Of a stretch of DNA of 15,009 nucleotides, positions 7,191-13,262 are shown piece after piece. Origin of the DNA: Prevotella sp. CAG:1320 (lineage in GTDB: Bacteria > Bacteroidota > Bacteroidia > Bacteroidales > Bacteroidaceae); contig FR882151.1 of NCBI GenBank assembly GCA_000435635.1, positions 84,727 to 99,735 of the forward strand, given 5' to 3'. The position numbers and the translations under genes were made by a program. How positions within the stretch are numbered: position 1 is the stretch's first letter; every line of letters starts with the position of its first letter. Below the pieces are notes generated by a model that was not told the DNA's origin, made no database searches, and saw only the letters and a list, made by a program, of their open reading frames with translations.

Positions 7191-8447
7191 ATGAACGAGA
7201 CATTAGACGCTTTCGAGATAATGGCTCCCGTGGGAAGCAAGGAGTCGTTGGCCGCGGCCATACAGGCTGGAGCCGACTCTGTATATTTCGGCGTTGGACA
7301 GCTGAATATGCGTTCCCATTCGGCCAACCATTTCAACATCACGGACCTGAGGGAAATAGCCCAGACTTGCTCGGAGCACGGCATCAAGACCTATCTCACC
7401 GTCAACACGATCATTTACGATGAGGACTTGACGGCCATGCGCGAGATTATAGATGCCGCCGTGGAAGCGAGAATCTCCGCCGTGATAGCAAGCGACGTAG
7501 CGGTGATGGACTATTGCCAGCGCAAAGGAATGGAAGTTCACCTCTCCACCCAGCTCAATATCTCTAACATTGAGGCTTTGCGTTTCTACGCCCGCTTCGC
7601 GGATGTGGTGGTCTTGGCCAGGGAACTCAACCTGGACCAGGTGGCGGAGATACACCGGCAAATAGAGGAGCAAGCCATTCGCGGCCCCAAAGGAGAATTG
7701 ATACGCATAGAGATGTTCTGCCATGGAGCCTTGTGCATGGCCGTATCGGGCAAATGCTACATGAGCCTGGCCAACGCCAATCGCTCCGCCAATCGGGGGG
7801 AGTGTGTACAGATATGCCGCAGGAGCTACATTGTTACCGATGCCGAGACGGGCAACCAACTGGAGATAGACAACAAGTATATCATGAGCCCGAAAGACTT
7901 GAAAACCATTCGCTTCATGGACCGCATGATGAAAGCGGGTGTCAGGGTGTTCAAGATAGAGGGCAGGGCTCGCGGCCCGGAATATGTCTACACCGTGGCG
8001 AAATGCTACAAGGAAGCCATCAAGGCCGTGTTGGATGGCACTTTTACCGAAGAACGCAAGGATGAATGGGACAAACGGCTGGCCACCGTGTTCAACCGAG
8101 GTTTTTGGGACGGATATTACCAAGGACAGACTTTAGGGGAATGGAATAAGCATTACGGTTCCGCCGCCACTGAAAAGAAAGTATTGGTAGGTAAGGTTAT
8201 CAAGTATTTCTCCAAGCTGAACGTGGCCGAGGTTTCGGTGGAAGCCGCCGAGATAAGCCTGGGCGAAAGCCTGCTTATCACTGGTCCCACAACTGGCGTG
8301 ATGTACCTAAAGGCCGAGGAAATAAGATATGAGCTGAAGCCCATCAACAAGGCAGAGAAAGGCTGGCGGGTATCCATACCCGTAAAAGGTAAGGTAAGAC
8401 CCAACGACAAGCTCTTCAAGATAGTGAAAACAGAAAACGAGAAATAG
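7191..8447 (+). CDS. Peptidase U32 family protein, YegQ/TrhP-like (probable tRNA hydroxylation)
   Basis: The protein has 418 residues. The N-terminal FEIMAPVGSKESLAAAIQAGADSVYFGV is the first barrel strand/helix of U32 proteins. The U32 signature is complete at 174-192 (EMFCHGALC, then GKCYMS), followed by NRSANRGECVQICR (197-210). The cysteines at 182, 189, 205 and 209 lie in the segment that carries the Fe-S ligands in characterised relatives. The C-terminal beta domain (about 330-418, LVGKVIKYF onward) is that of the YegQ/TrhP group. TrhP makes 5-hydroxyuridine in tRNA wobble positions from prephenate, and that is the likeliest role, although older annotations say collagenase-like protease. 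It is first in an operon with sufE, 4 bases downstream. That fits an enzyme needing an iron-sulfur cluster. The ATG at 7191 is preferred because the next Met falls inside strand 1. Confidence 0.88.
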   Translation: MNETLDAFEIMAPVGSKESLAAAIQAGADSVYFGVGQLNMRSHSANHFNITDLREIAQTCSEHGIKTYLTVNTIIYDEDLTAMREIIDAAVEARISAVIASDVAVMDYCQRKGMEVHLSTQLNISNIEALRFYARFADVVVLARELNLDQVAEIHRQIEEQAIRGPKGELIRIEMFCHGALCMAVSGKCYMSLANANRSANRGECVQICRRSYIVTDAETGNQLEIDNKYIMSPKDLKTIRFMDRMMKAGVRVFKIEGRARGPEYVYTVAKCYKEAIKAVLDGTFTEERKDEWDKRLATVFNRGFWDGYYQGQTLGEWNKHYGSAATEKKVLVGKVIKYFSKLNVAEVSVEAAEISLGESLLITGPTTGVMYLKAEEIRYELKPINKAEKGWRVSIPVKGKVRPNDKLFKIVKTENEK

Positions 8448-8451
8448 CGAA

Positions 8452-8886
8452 ATGACAATCAACGAACTGCAAGACGAAGTCATAGAGGAGTTCGAGGACT
8501 TCACGGACTGGATGGACAAATACCAGATGCTCATTGACTTGGGCAATGAACTGGCGCCTCTTGACGAGAAATACAAGACAGAGCAAAACCTGATAGACGG
8601 CTGCCAAAGCCGCGTGTGGATACAATGCGACTGCCAAGACGGGTTATTAATATTCACGGCAGACAGCGACGCGCTTATCGTGAAGGGCATTATCGCGCTG
8701 CTGTTAAAGGTTCTCAGCGGACATTCCCCAAAAGAAATTCTCGATGCGGAACTATACTTCATAGACCGCATAGGACTGAGAGAGCACCTGAGCCCCACCC
8801 GCAGCAACGGACTGCTGGCCATGGTGAAGCAAATACGCGCCTATGCCGTGGCCTACCAAGCAAAACAAGAGGAGGCGCAAGCATGA
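8452..8886 (+). CDS. sufE: Cysteine desulfuration protein SufE
   Basis: SufE accepts persulfide sulfur from the desulfurase SufS and passes it to the Suf scaffold in Fe-S cluster assembly (cytoplasm). The protein has 144 residues, the family's normal size. The active cysteine is Cys51 in LIDGCQSRVW. YQMLIDLGNELAPL (24-37) is the conserved N-terminal helix region, and SPTRSNGLLAMV (114-125) is the typical C-terminal motif. It lies 4 bases after the U32 gene and overlaps the next start by 4 bases (ATGA), so the three genes are translationally coupled. Confidence 0.95.
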   Translation: MTINELQDEVIEEFEDFTDWMDKYQMLIDLGNELAPLDEKYKTEQNLIDGCQSRVWIQCDCQDGLLIFTADSDALIVKGIIALLLKVLSGHSPKEILDAELYFIDRIGLREHLSPTRSNGLLAMVKQIRAYAVAYQAKQEEAQA

Positions 8887-9428
8887 GGAAATTGCGCACG
8901 GTGGAAATGCGCCGCCTGTCGCTGGAAGATTTCCATCAGGCGGAAAAGCTGCCCCTCATCGTAGTGCTGGATGACGTAAGGTCGCTCTACAATGTAGGCA
9001 GCGTGTTCCGCTCCTGCGACGCGTTCCGCGTGGAAGCCATCTATCTTTGTGGCATCACCGCCACCCCACCCCATGCCGAGATTCACAAGACCGCTCTGGG
9101 AGCAGAGGACAGCGTGAGCTGGCAATATTTCCCATCGGCCATGGAAGCCATAGAAGACCTTCGCGCGCACGATATATATATATATGGTGTAGAGCAGGTG
9201 GAAGGCTCAGAAAAGTTGCAAGACCTCAGCCCAAAACAAGGGCAACGCTACGCCGTGATATTGGGCAATGAGGTGAAAGGCGTTCACCAAGAAGTGATTG
9301 ACCAATGTGATGGTTGCCTGGAGATACCGCAATATGGCACCAAGCATTCCCTGAACGTAAGTGTCACGGCAGGTATCATTGTCTGGGAGTTCGCCAAGCG
9401 CTATTTCTCGCCGCCCAAGAACCAGTAA
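8883..9428 (+). CDS. SPOUT-family RNA methyltransferase, TrmH/SpoU type
   Basis: The protein has 181 residues. It methylates a ribose 2'-hydroxyl of tRNA or rRNA with S-adenosylmethionine; the target base cannot be told from sequence. All three SPOUT motifs are present: NVGSVFRSCDAF (37-48), ILGNEVKGV (126-134) and IPQYGTKHSLNVSVTAG (148-164). The catalytic arginine of motif 1 is Arg43. It lacks the N-terminal substrate-binding extension of RlmB, so it is a minimal catalytic-domain member. The ATG at 8883 overlaps the sufE stop and begins the family-like MRKLRTVEM. Longer frames upstream are overlaps with sufE. An (AT)n run at 9170-9183 encodes DIYIY and could be prone to slippage. Confidence 0.9.
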   Translation: MRKLRTVEMRRLSLEDFHQAEKLPLIVVLDDVRSLYNVGSVFRSCDAFRVEAIYLCGITATPPHAEIHKTALGAEDSVSWQYFPSAMEAIEDLRAHDIYIYGVEQVEGSEKLQDLSPKQGQRYAVILGNEVKGVHQEVIDQCDGCLEIPQYGTKHSLNVSVTAGIIVWEFAKRYFSPPKNQ

Positions 9429-9481
9429 GCGGCATAATAGCTCACCGCGCCTACTATCAATATGATAATAATCAAGCTCAT
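9401..9481 (-). CDS. Possible 26-residue membrane microprotein
   Basis: An ATG at 9481 (minus strand) opens a 26-codon frame ending in TAG at 9401-9403. The product starts MSLIIIILIVGAV, continues SYYAAYWFLGG and ends in Glu-Lys. It would be one transmembrane helix with aromatic residues at one membrane edge and almost no soluble part. The last 28 bases overlap the 3' end of the methyltransferase gene antisense. The rest lies in otherwise empty sequence. No good promoter or ribosome binding site was found upstream. AT-rich DNA can give such hydrophobic frames by chance, so this is tentative. Confidence 0.3.
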   Translation of the reverse strand: MSLIIIILIVGAVSYYAAYWFLGGEK

Positions 9482-9492
9482 AACTATTATCA

Positions 9493-9530
9493 GGGGGGGA
9501 CGATGACTGTATGCCCCCTTTCTTCTTTTA
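9493..9530 (+). terminator. Probable terminator of the U32-sufE-methyltransferase operon
   Basis: A G run (9493-9499) can pair with CCCCC at 9514-9518 over a 14-base loop. TTTCTTCTTTT follows. It lies 65 bases after the methyltransferase stop codon. The stem is only 5 bp and the loop is large, so efficiency is uncertain. Confidence 0.5.
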
Positions 9531-9586
9531 ACGTTATAGGAACCAAGTTATTGCCTCCCCTGCCGGAGATTTTTTGGCGTGCCCTC

Positions 9587-9611
9587 ACGGAATTCCATGC
9601 GGAACTTCCGT
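9587..9611. other. Imperfect 10-bp hairpin upstream of the alcohol dehydrogenase promoter
   Basis: ACGGAATTCC (9587-9596) pairs with GGAACTTCCGT (9601-9611) with one bulged base and an ATGC loop. It ends 33 bases before the -7 box at 9644, where an operator or activator site would lie. No T tract follows. A small hairpin, CTCC/GGAG followed by a T run, lies just upstream (9555-9575). I see no gene in the 253 bases between 9429 and 9681 other than the possible microprotein. Confidence 0.3.
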
Positions 9612-9643
9612 AATCCGTCTACACCGCTTTCATTATTTTTTCC

Positions 9644-9651
9644 TATCTTCG
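9644..9651 (+). promoter_or_regulatory. Candidate -7 box of the alcohol dehydrogenase gene
   Basis: TATCTTCG followed by CGG is identical to the box upstream of upp. It lies 30 bases before the ATG at 9682. An AT-rich stretch (CATTATTTTTTCC) precedes it, as in the other promoters of this type here. The -33 element is not clear. Confidence 0.5.
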
Positions 9652-9681
9652 CGGATGTAAACTCTAAACACTTTATAGACT

Positions 9682-10854
9682 ATGATGAACAATTTCGATT
9701 ACATGACCCCTACCAGGTTGATATTCGGTAAGGACGTGGTCAACCAGTTACCCGAGGTGATGAGCGCCATTGGCAAGCGCGTGTTGCTGGCCTATGGTGG
9801 CGGAAGCATCAAGCGCATGGGCCTCTATGACAAGGTGAAGGAGCTGATGAAAGACTTCGAGGTATATGAACTGAGCGGCATAGAGCCCAATCCCCGTTAT
9901 AATCCCAGCGTGCTGGACGGCGTTCGCATTTGCAAGGAGAAACAAATAGAAGTCATATTGGCGGTAGGCGGCGGTTCTGTGCTCGATTGCACAAAAGCCA
10001 TCGCGGCAGGTGCGCTATATGACGGAGACCCTTGGGATCTCATCACGAAGAAAGTGCCTACCAAGGCCGCTTTGCCCATCGTGGACATCATCACCTTGGC
10101 GGCTACGGGCAGCGAATACGATTGCGCTAGCGTCATCTCCCGCACCGAGACCAATGACAAAGTGGGATATCTTGACCCGCATATCTATCCCGTCTGCTCT
10201 TTCATGGACCCCACTTATACCTTTACGGTAAACGCAAAGCACACGGCCGCCGGCGTGGCTGACGCTTTCAACCACGTATTGGAGCAGTATTTCTCCAGGC
10301 CCAACAACACTGTCAGCGATGGATTCTGCGAGACTTTGATGAAAACCTTGATAAAGTTCGCTCCCATCGCCATCGCAAAGCCAGACGATTATGACGCGAG
10401 AGCGGAAATCATGTATGCCGCCACCTTTGGCTGCAACGGTCTGCTGGCACTGGGCACCACGCACTCCGGTTGGCCCATGCACGGCATAGAGCACGCCCTC
10501 TCAGCCTATTATGACATCACCCACGGAGAGGGTCTTGCCATCATCACCCCTCGCTGGATGCGCCACGTCCTCAGCGAGAACACCATAGACCGCTTCGTAA
10601 GTTATGGCACCAACGTATTTGGCATCTCCGCGGAACTCACTCCAGCGGAGATAGCGGAGCAAGCCATACAAAAGACCTACGATTTCTTCCTCTCCTTGAA
10701 TATTCCCATGACGCTGCATGAGGTAGGAATAGACGACAGCAGATTGGAAGAAATGGCCCATCACATCGCGGTCAACGAGGGATTGGACAAAGCCAGCAAT
10801 TTCGTCCCCCTGACTGAGGCTGATATCCTCAGCATACTAAAGGCCTCGCTCTAA
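9682..10854 (+). CDS. Iron-containing (type III) alcohol/butanol dehydrogenase, YqhD/BDH-like
   Basis: The protein has 390 residues. It reduces aldehydes to alcohols, usually with NADPH, in the cytoplasm. It is typical of fermentative redox balancing and aldehyde detoxification. The cofactor-binding GGGS motifs are at 39-42 and 96-99 (AVGGGSVLD). The metal ligands are in place: Asp194 and His198 (VADAFNHVLEQYF), His267 and His281 (WPMHGIEHALSAYYDITHGEG). These positions equal those I recall for E. coli YqhD. A second ATG directly follows the first (MMNNF), so the true start could be one codon later. The gene is monocistronic, and a small hairpin overlaps its stop codon. Confidence 0.92.
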   Translation: MMNNFDYMTPTRLIFGKDVVNQLPEVMSAIGKRVLLAYGGGSIKRMGLYDKVKELMKDFEVYELSGIEPNPRYNPSVLDGVRICKEKQIEVILAVGGGSVLDCTKAIAAGALYDGDPWDLITKKVPTKAALPIVDIITLAATGSEYDCASVISRTETNDKVGYLDPHIYPVCSFMDPTYTFTVNAKHTAAGVADAFNHVLEQYFSRPNNTVSDGFCETLMKTLIKFAPIAIAKPDDYDARAEIMYAATFGCNGLLALGTTHSGWPMHGIEHALSAYYDITHGEGLAIITPRWMRHVLSENTIDRFVSYGTNVFGISAELTPAEIAEQAIQKTYDFFLSLNIPMTLHEVGIDDSRLEEMAHHIAVNEGLDKASNFVPLTEADILSILKASL

Positions 10855-10867
10855 AGCGAGACCTTTC
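10842..10867 (+). terminator. Weak hairpin terminator overlapping the alcohol dehydrogenase stop codon
   Basis: CTCGCT (10845-10850) pairs with AGCGAG (10855-10860). The 4-base loop is CTAA, whose TAA is the stop codon. A mismatch and two outer G-C pairs extend the stem to 10842-10863. A short TTTCC follows. Termination would be modest. Confidence 0.4.
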
Positions 10868-10891
10868 CTATTATCCCTAAATTTATTTCAT

Positions 10892-10935
10892 ATCTTCCCT
10901 GGCCAGACGAACATGGGTCGTCAGCCAGGGAAGAT
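10892..10935. other. Long perfect-stem hairpin downstream of the alcohol dehydrogenase gene
   Basis: ATCTTCCCTGGC (10892-10903) is perfectly complementary to 10924-10935. A further 4 bp (GACG/CGTC, 10906-10909 with 10919-10922) lie inside, beyond a small asymmetric bulge. The total is 16 bp. No T tract follows on either strand, so it may be an RNA-stabilising or attenuating structure, or a DNA-binding site. It is the first of several hairpins leading to the inverted-repeat element at 11011. Confidence 0.6.
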
Positions 10936-10979
10936 TTGCGTAACACTATCATTGCCAAACCATAGAGGCGTGCCGCATC

Positions 10980-10997
10980 TCCGCCAACAAGGGCGGA
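10980..10997. other. 6-bp hairpin between the alcohol dehydrogenase gene and the inverted-repeat element
   Basis: TCCGCC (10980-10985) and GGCGGA (10992-10997) pair around a 6-base loop. No T tract follows. No coding region was found in 10855-11438. That stretch holds this hairpin, the longer one at 10892, the inverted-repeat element and the upxY leader. Confidence 0.4.
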
Positions 10998-11010
10998 ACA
11001 AACAAGAGAA

Positions 11011-11084
11011 GTCCATCTCCTGCCAAGAGATGGACATTCCCGCAAAACACCTAATTGCCAGGGGACTGCGGATTTATCCCCCAA
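11011..11084 (+). repeat. Left arm of the 74-bp inverted repeat
   Basis: Perfect reverse complement of 11193-11266. Its outer 25 bases form a hairpin of their own: GTCCATCTC (11011-11019) pairs with GAGATGGAC (11027-11035) around a 7-base loop. A second potential stem is GGGGA (11061-11065) with TCCCC (11077-11081). Confidence 0.95.
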
Positions 11085-11089
11085 TTTCG

Positions 11090-11097
11090 CGAAGGTA
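11090..11097 (-). promoter_or_regulatory. Leftward -7 box inside the inverted-repeat element
   Basis: The minus strand reads TACCTTCG followed by CG, five bases from the inner edge of the left arm. An AT-rich stretch (AATAATTTTTAC) precedes it, as at the boxes before upp and the alcohol dehydrogenase gene. It has the TAnnTTCGCG form common in this window. In the sequenced orientation it points away from upxY. Inversion would turn it toward upxY. No clear -33 element. Confidence 0.45.
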
Positions 11098-11122
11098 GTA
11101 AAAATTATTCATCATCCGTCAT

Positions 11123-11151
11123 TTTGGAGGATTTTTTTATATTTATTTTTG
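11123..11151 (+). promoter_or_regulatory. Rightward promoter-like boxes inside the inverted-repeat element
   Basis: TATTTTTG at 11144-11151, followed by C, fits TAnnTTTG fully. TTTG at 11123-11126 could be the -33 element, but the spacing is 17 bases rather than 19-21. It points through the right arm toward upxY in the present orientation. The core is very T-rich, which raises the chance of a random match. Confidence 0.4.
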
Positions 11152-11192
11152 CATGGAGTGTCAACGGAACGGGCTTTTTGTTGGCGAAGTTT

Positions 11193-11266
11193 TTGGGGGA
11201 TAAATCCGCAGTCCCCTGGCAATTAGGTGTTTTGCGGGAATGTCCATCTCTTGGCAGGAGATGGAC
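11193..11266 (-). repeat. Right arm of the 74-bp inverted repeat
   Basis: Perfect reverse complement of 11011-11084. Its outer end carries the same 9-bp hairpin (GTCCATCTC 11242-11250 with GAGATGGAC 11258-11266). Transcription from inside the element into upxY would copy this arm. Confidence 0.95.
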
Positions 11267-11438
11267 AAGGAAAACGTCACGAAAGTCAACCCCAATACAA
11301 GTGCCGTTATGAGTAGTGACGGAGATAGGACAATCTTTATGGAAATAGGGAAAGTCAGTGCTCAACATTTCATAACTGCTTGTTATTGTGGGATTTACGA
11401 TAGCTTGCAGGATTAGAGAAAATGTCCCTGCCTGAACG
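11267..11438 (+). other. Untranslated leader region of upxY
   Basis: This 172-base stretch between the inverted-repeat element and upxY has no credible reading frame. Long 5' leaders are usual for upxY genes, and in Bacteroides the UpxY protein acts through the leader of its own operon. A weak -7-like sequence, TAGCTTGC, is at 11401-11408. I found no terminator-like hairpin. Confidence 0.4.
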
Positions 11439-11978
11439 ATGGACGAGATTCAGCCCCTGCAATGGTTTGTCATGCGCGACCTGAAAAGGAGCAACGCCAA
11501 GCAGCCCGCGTACAGGCTGCTTGAGGGCATGGGGATAGAGGTCTTCACGCCCATGGTCTGGAAGATCCTGGTGAGGAATGGCAAGCGGGTGCGCGAGGAG
11601 GTGCCTTTCATGCGGGACCTGCTTTTCGCGCACGACACCCACGCCACCCTCGACCCGATAGTGGAGAGGACGGACACCTTGCAATACCGCTATGTGCGGG
11701 GCGGCTATAAAGTCCCCATGACCGTGCGGGAGGCGGACATGCGCCGTTTCGTCCATGCCGTGAAGTCCTCCGAGAATCCATGCTATTACACCCCTGAGGA
11801 AATCTCCGCCGACATGATAGGCAAGAAGGTGCGGATAGTGGGAGGCCCCTTGGACGGCTATGAGGGACGCTTGCAGAAGATGCAGGGCTCTCGCGTCAAG
11901 CGGTTGTTCGTGGAGATTCCGAGCGTCCTGACGGCCTCCGTGGAGGTGCAACCAGAGTTCATCCTGTTTCTCAAGTGA
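11439..11978 (+). CDS. UpxY-family transcription antiterminator (NusG-like)
   Basis: The protein has 179 residues, the usual UpxY length. UpxY proteins are NusG paralogs that let RNA polymerase read through the long leader and operon of a capsular polysaccharide locus. The N-terminal NGN domain runs from about 6 to 110 (LQWFVMRDLKRSNAKQPAYRL, then IEVFTPM and GKRVREEVPFMRDLLFAH). The C-terminal KOW-like domain starts at about 129 (GKKVRIVGGPLDGYEGRLQKM). Finding it first behind an inverted-repeat element is the expected arrangement for such a locus. The partner gene upxZ and glycosyltransferases do not follow here, so the controlled operon is either short (the next gene) or disrupted. The ATG at 11439 is the only start that fits the family N terminus. 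Confidence 0.88.
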   Translation: MDEIQPLQWFVMRDLKRSNAKQPAYRLLEGMGIEVFTPMVWKILVRNGKRVREEVPFMRDLLFAHDTHATLDPIVERTDTLQYRYVRGGYKVPMTVREADMRRFVHAVKSSENPCYYTPEEISADMIGKKVRIVGGPLDGYEGRLQKMQGSRVKRLFVEIPSVLTASVEVQPEFILFLK

Positions 11979-11993
11979 GATACACGAGAGACC

Positions 11994-12018
11994 TGTAGAG
12001 ACGCGTTCTCGCATCTCG
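11994..12018. repeat. Dispersed hairpin repeat, copy 1
   Basis: TGTAGAGACGC is followed by a short loop and GCATCTCG. The same sequence with three transitions is at 13782-13806. The stem GAGACGC/GCATCTC has one mismatch here and none in copy 2. Hairpin repeats beginning GTAGAGACGC are widespread in Bacteroidetes genomes. This copy lies in the 70-base gap between upxY and the next gene. Confidence 0.7.
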
Positions 12019-12048
12019 GCGGGCAAGGAAGGCAAACAAGGAAGATAT

Positions 12049-13173
12049 ATGTATACGCCTGACGAATTCACTCTCCGCTGGCAACGCCTCCACCGTCCCT
12101 CTATGGACGTGACGGATGACGCGGCTTTCTACTGGCGGCTCTACACGAGCCTGCGTGACCTCACGGAGCGTAACGCGCGGCCTGTCGACGGGCAAGCCCT
12201 CCTCTCCTTGCTTCTCTATACGGAGAACACCATCGCCGTGGGCCTTGACGGCGTTTACGAATATCTCTACCGCCGCTTGGGCAACGTGGTGTTCCGTTGG
12301 TGTGACCGCCTGGGCATGGACGCCAACGCCACCTCTCAGGTTCACGCCCTCGTCTCCGAGGCCGTGGCGGATGCCTCCTCTTCCCGCAGTGGTCTCAGAC
12401 GGTGGATGGCGGAAAGCGTATTGTCGCGCGACTTCTCCCGCCTAAGCGAGATGCTGGTCTATTTCGCGGAAGAGGACAGGCAGCTGCGCCGCGTCTTCCC
12501 CGACTTGCGCTATCGGGAGGAGATGTTCCTGCGGCTCACGGGTGACAGGCGGACGGCCCAAGAGGCATTGTGGGGCGACATGGCCTTCTGCTGGCGCGAC
12601 AAGCGGGGCAAGTCCCTTTCGGACACCATCGCCCATCAATTCCGCCTTTCCTCCTCTGCCTTGACGGAGCGGGAAAGAACCTCGCTGCGGGAAGCGGCCG
12701 AGCTCCTCGGCACCATCCAGGCGGAACGCCTGGACACCTATATATATAGGGAGCGCGAAGACGACTGCGTGGCAACTTTGCGCCATGGGGATGGTCGAGT
12801 GTTCCGTGGCGTCATCTTCCCCACGCCCGTTCCCAGCCAAGCTCAAGGCCAAGTCCTGGTCGCCCAGCTGGTCACCTACGCCGGCAATACCTACGTATGC
12901 GGCCCGCTGCGGTGGATGGACGATAGACAAGCGGAGCGTTGGAACGGAGAAATCATCTGGCAAGACATCTTCCGAAAAGAGCGGGAAGCGGCAAGTCGAT
13001 CCTGTTTCACCACGCCTTTCGGCAAGCGTCTCAGCCTTTACGAAGACCTCTACACCCTTCCTGAAGACCCAGAGGAAGCCCGCCTGGCCGCCCAGGGCAT
13101 CTATCGGGACGAGCCAGACGTCCTCGATTTCCTCGTCAGTTATAGTGATGTTGCTACAAATAACGAGGCATAA
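12049..13173 (+). CDS. Hypothetical protein, 374 residues, downstream of upxY
   Basis: I do not recognise this family. The protein looks soluble, with no signal peptide or membrane segment. Residues 1-225 appear mainly helical and rich in Arg and Glu (for example AFYWRLYTSLRDLTERN, then FPDLRYREEMFLRLTGDRR). Residues 226-290 look strand-rich (DDCVATLRHGDGRVFRGVIF, then VLVAQLVTYAGNTYVCGP). A helical C-terminal part follows. LWGDMAFCWRDKRGKS (174-189) and the CGPLRWMDD region near 284 are candidate conserved patches. The gene lies 70 bases after upxY in the same direction, separated only by the hairpin repeat, so co-transcription is likely. A TATATATATA tract at 12739-12748 lies inside the gene and could be unstable. 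It does not resemble UpxZ, which is shorter. Confidence 0.75.
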   Translation: MYTPDEFTLRWQRLHRPSMDVTDDAAFYWRLYTSLRDLTERNARPVDGQALLSLLLYTENTIAVGLDGVYEYLYRRLGNVVFRWCDRLGMDANATSQVHALVSEAVADASSSRSGLRRWMAESVLSRDFSRLSEMLVYFAEEDRQLRRVFPDLRYREEMFLRLTGDRRTAQEALWGDMAFCWRDKRGKSLSDTIAHQFRLSSSALTERERTSLREAAELLGTIQAERLDTYIYREREDDCVATLRHGDGRVFRGVIFPTPVPSQAQGQVLVAQLVTYAGNTYVCGPLRWMDDRQAERWNGEIIWQDIFRKEREAASRSCFTTPFGKRLSLYEDLYTLPEDPEEARLAAQGIYRDEPDVLDFLVSYSDVATNNEA

Positions 13174-13262
13174 TGAACGTGTCATACAGACACATGGCAA
13201 TGACAATGTACCGTTGGGCGGGAAACCATGCGTATGACATACAAAAAACGGGCAAAAGATGG

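Larger units (their letters stand above)
11011..11266. promoter_or_regulatory. Candidate invertible promoter element with 74-bp perfect inverted repeats
   Basis: Base-by-base comparison shows that 11011-11084 is the exact reverse complement of 11193-11266 (74 of 74). The match stops sharply at both outer ends. The 108-bp core (11085-11192) differs from its own reverse complement, so inversion would change what the flanking genes see. It contains promoter boxes pointing out both ways. The element lies 172 bp upstream of upxY. In Bacteroides, capsule loci led by upxY genes are switched by invertible promoters between inverted repeats, flipped by a recombinase encoded elsewhere. No recombinase gene is in this window. 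Arms this long could also invert by homologous recombination. The alternative is a MITE-like mobile element. The flanks GAA and AAG give no convincing target duplication. Confidence 0.7.

Noticed and set aside
7203..8123. Open frame of 306 codons opposite the U32 gene
   Set aside because: The plus strand carries the full U32 signature. The antisense translation is His/Gly/Tyr-rich and lacks motifs.
9170..9183. (AT)n tract in the methyltransferase gene, and TATATATATA at 12739-12748, as phase-variation sites
   Set aside because: Both are short, and both are compatible with coding for Tyr/Ile in an intact frame. There is no evidence of length variation, so they are only mentioned within the gene entries.
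9503..9613. 36-codon plus-strand frame after the methyltransferase
   Set aside because: Its ATG lies inside the probable terminator hairpin, and the peptide has no recognisable character.
11011..11266. Inverted repeat considered as an ordinary terminator
   Set aside because: The loop would be 108 bases and the arms 74 bp, with promoter boxes in between and no T tract at either end.
10913..11368. Short frames inside the inverted-repeat element that share the segment DKSAVPWQLGVLRECPSLG
   Set aside because: The shared peptide arises only because the same 74 bases are read from both arms. There is no start context or family.
12442..13206. Open frame of 254 codons opposite the 374-residue gene, and a 233-codon frame opposite upxY (11370-12071)
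   Set aside because: The plus-strand frames are longer or match a family, and run in the direction expected downstream of the switch. These antisense frames have no recognisable domain.
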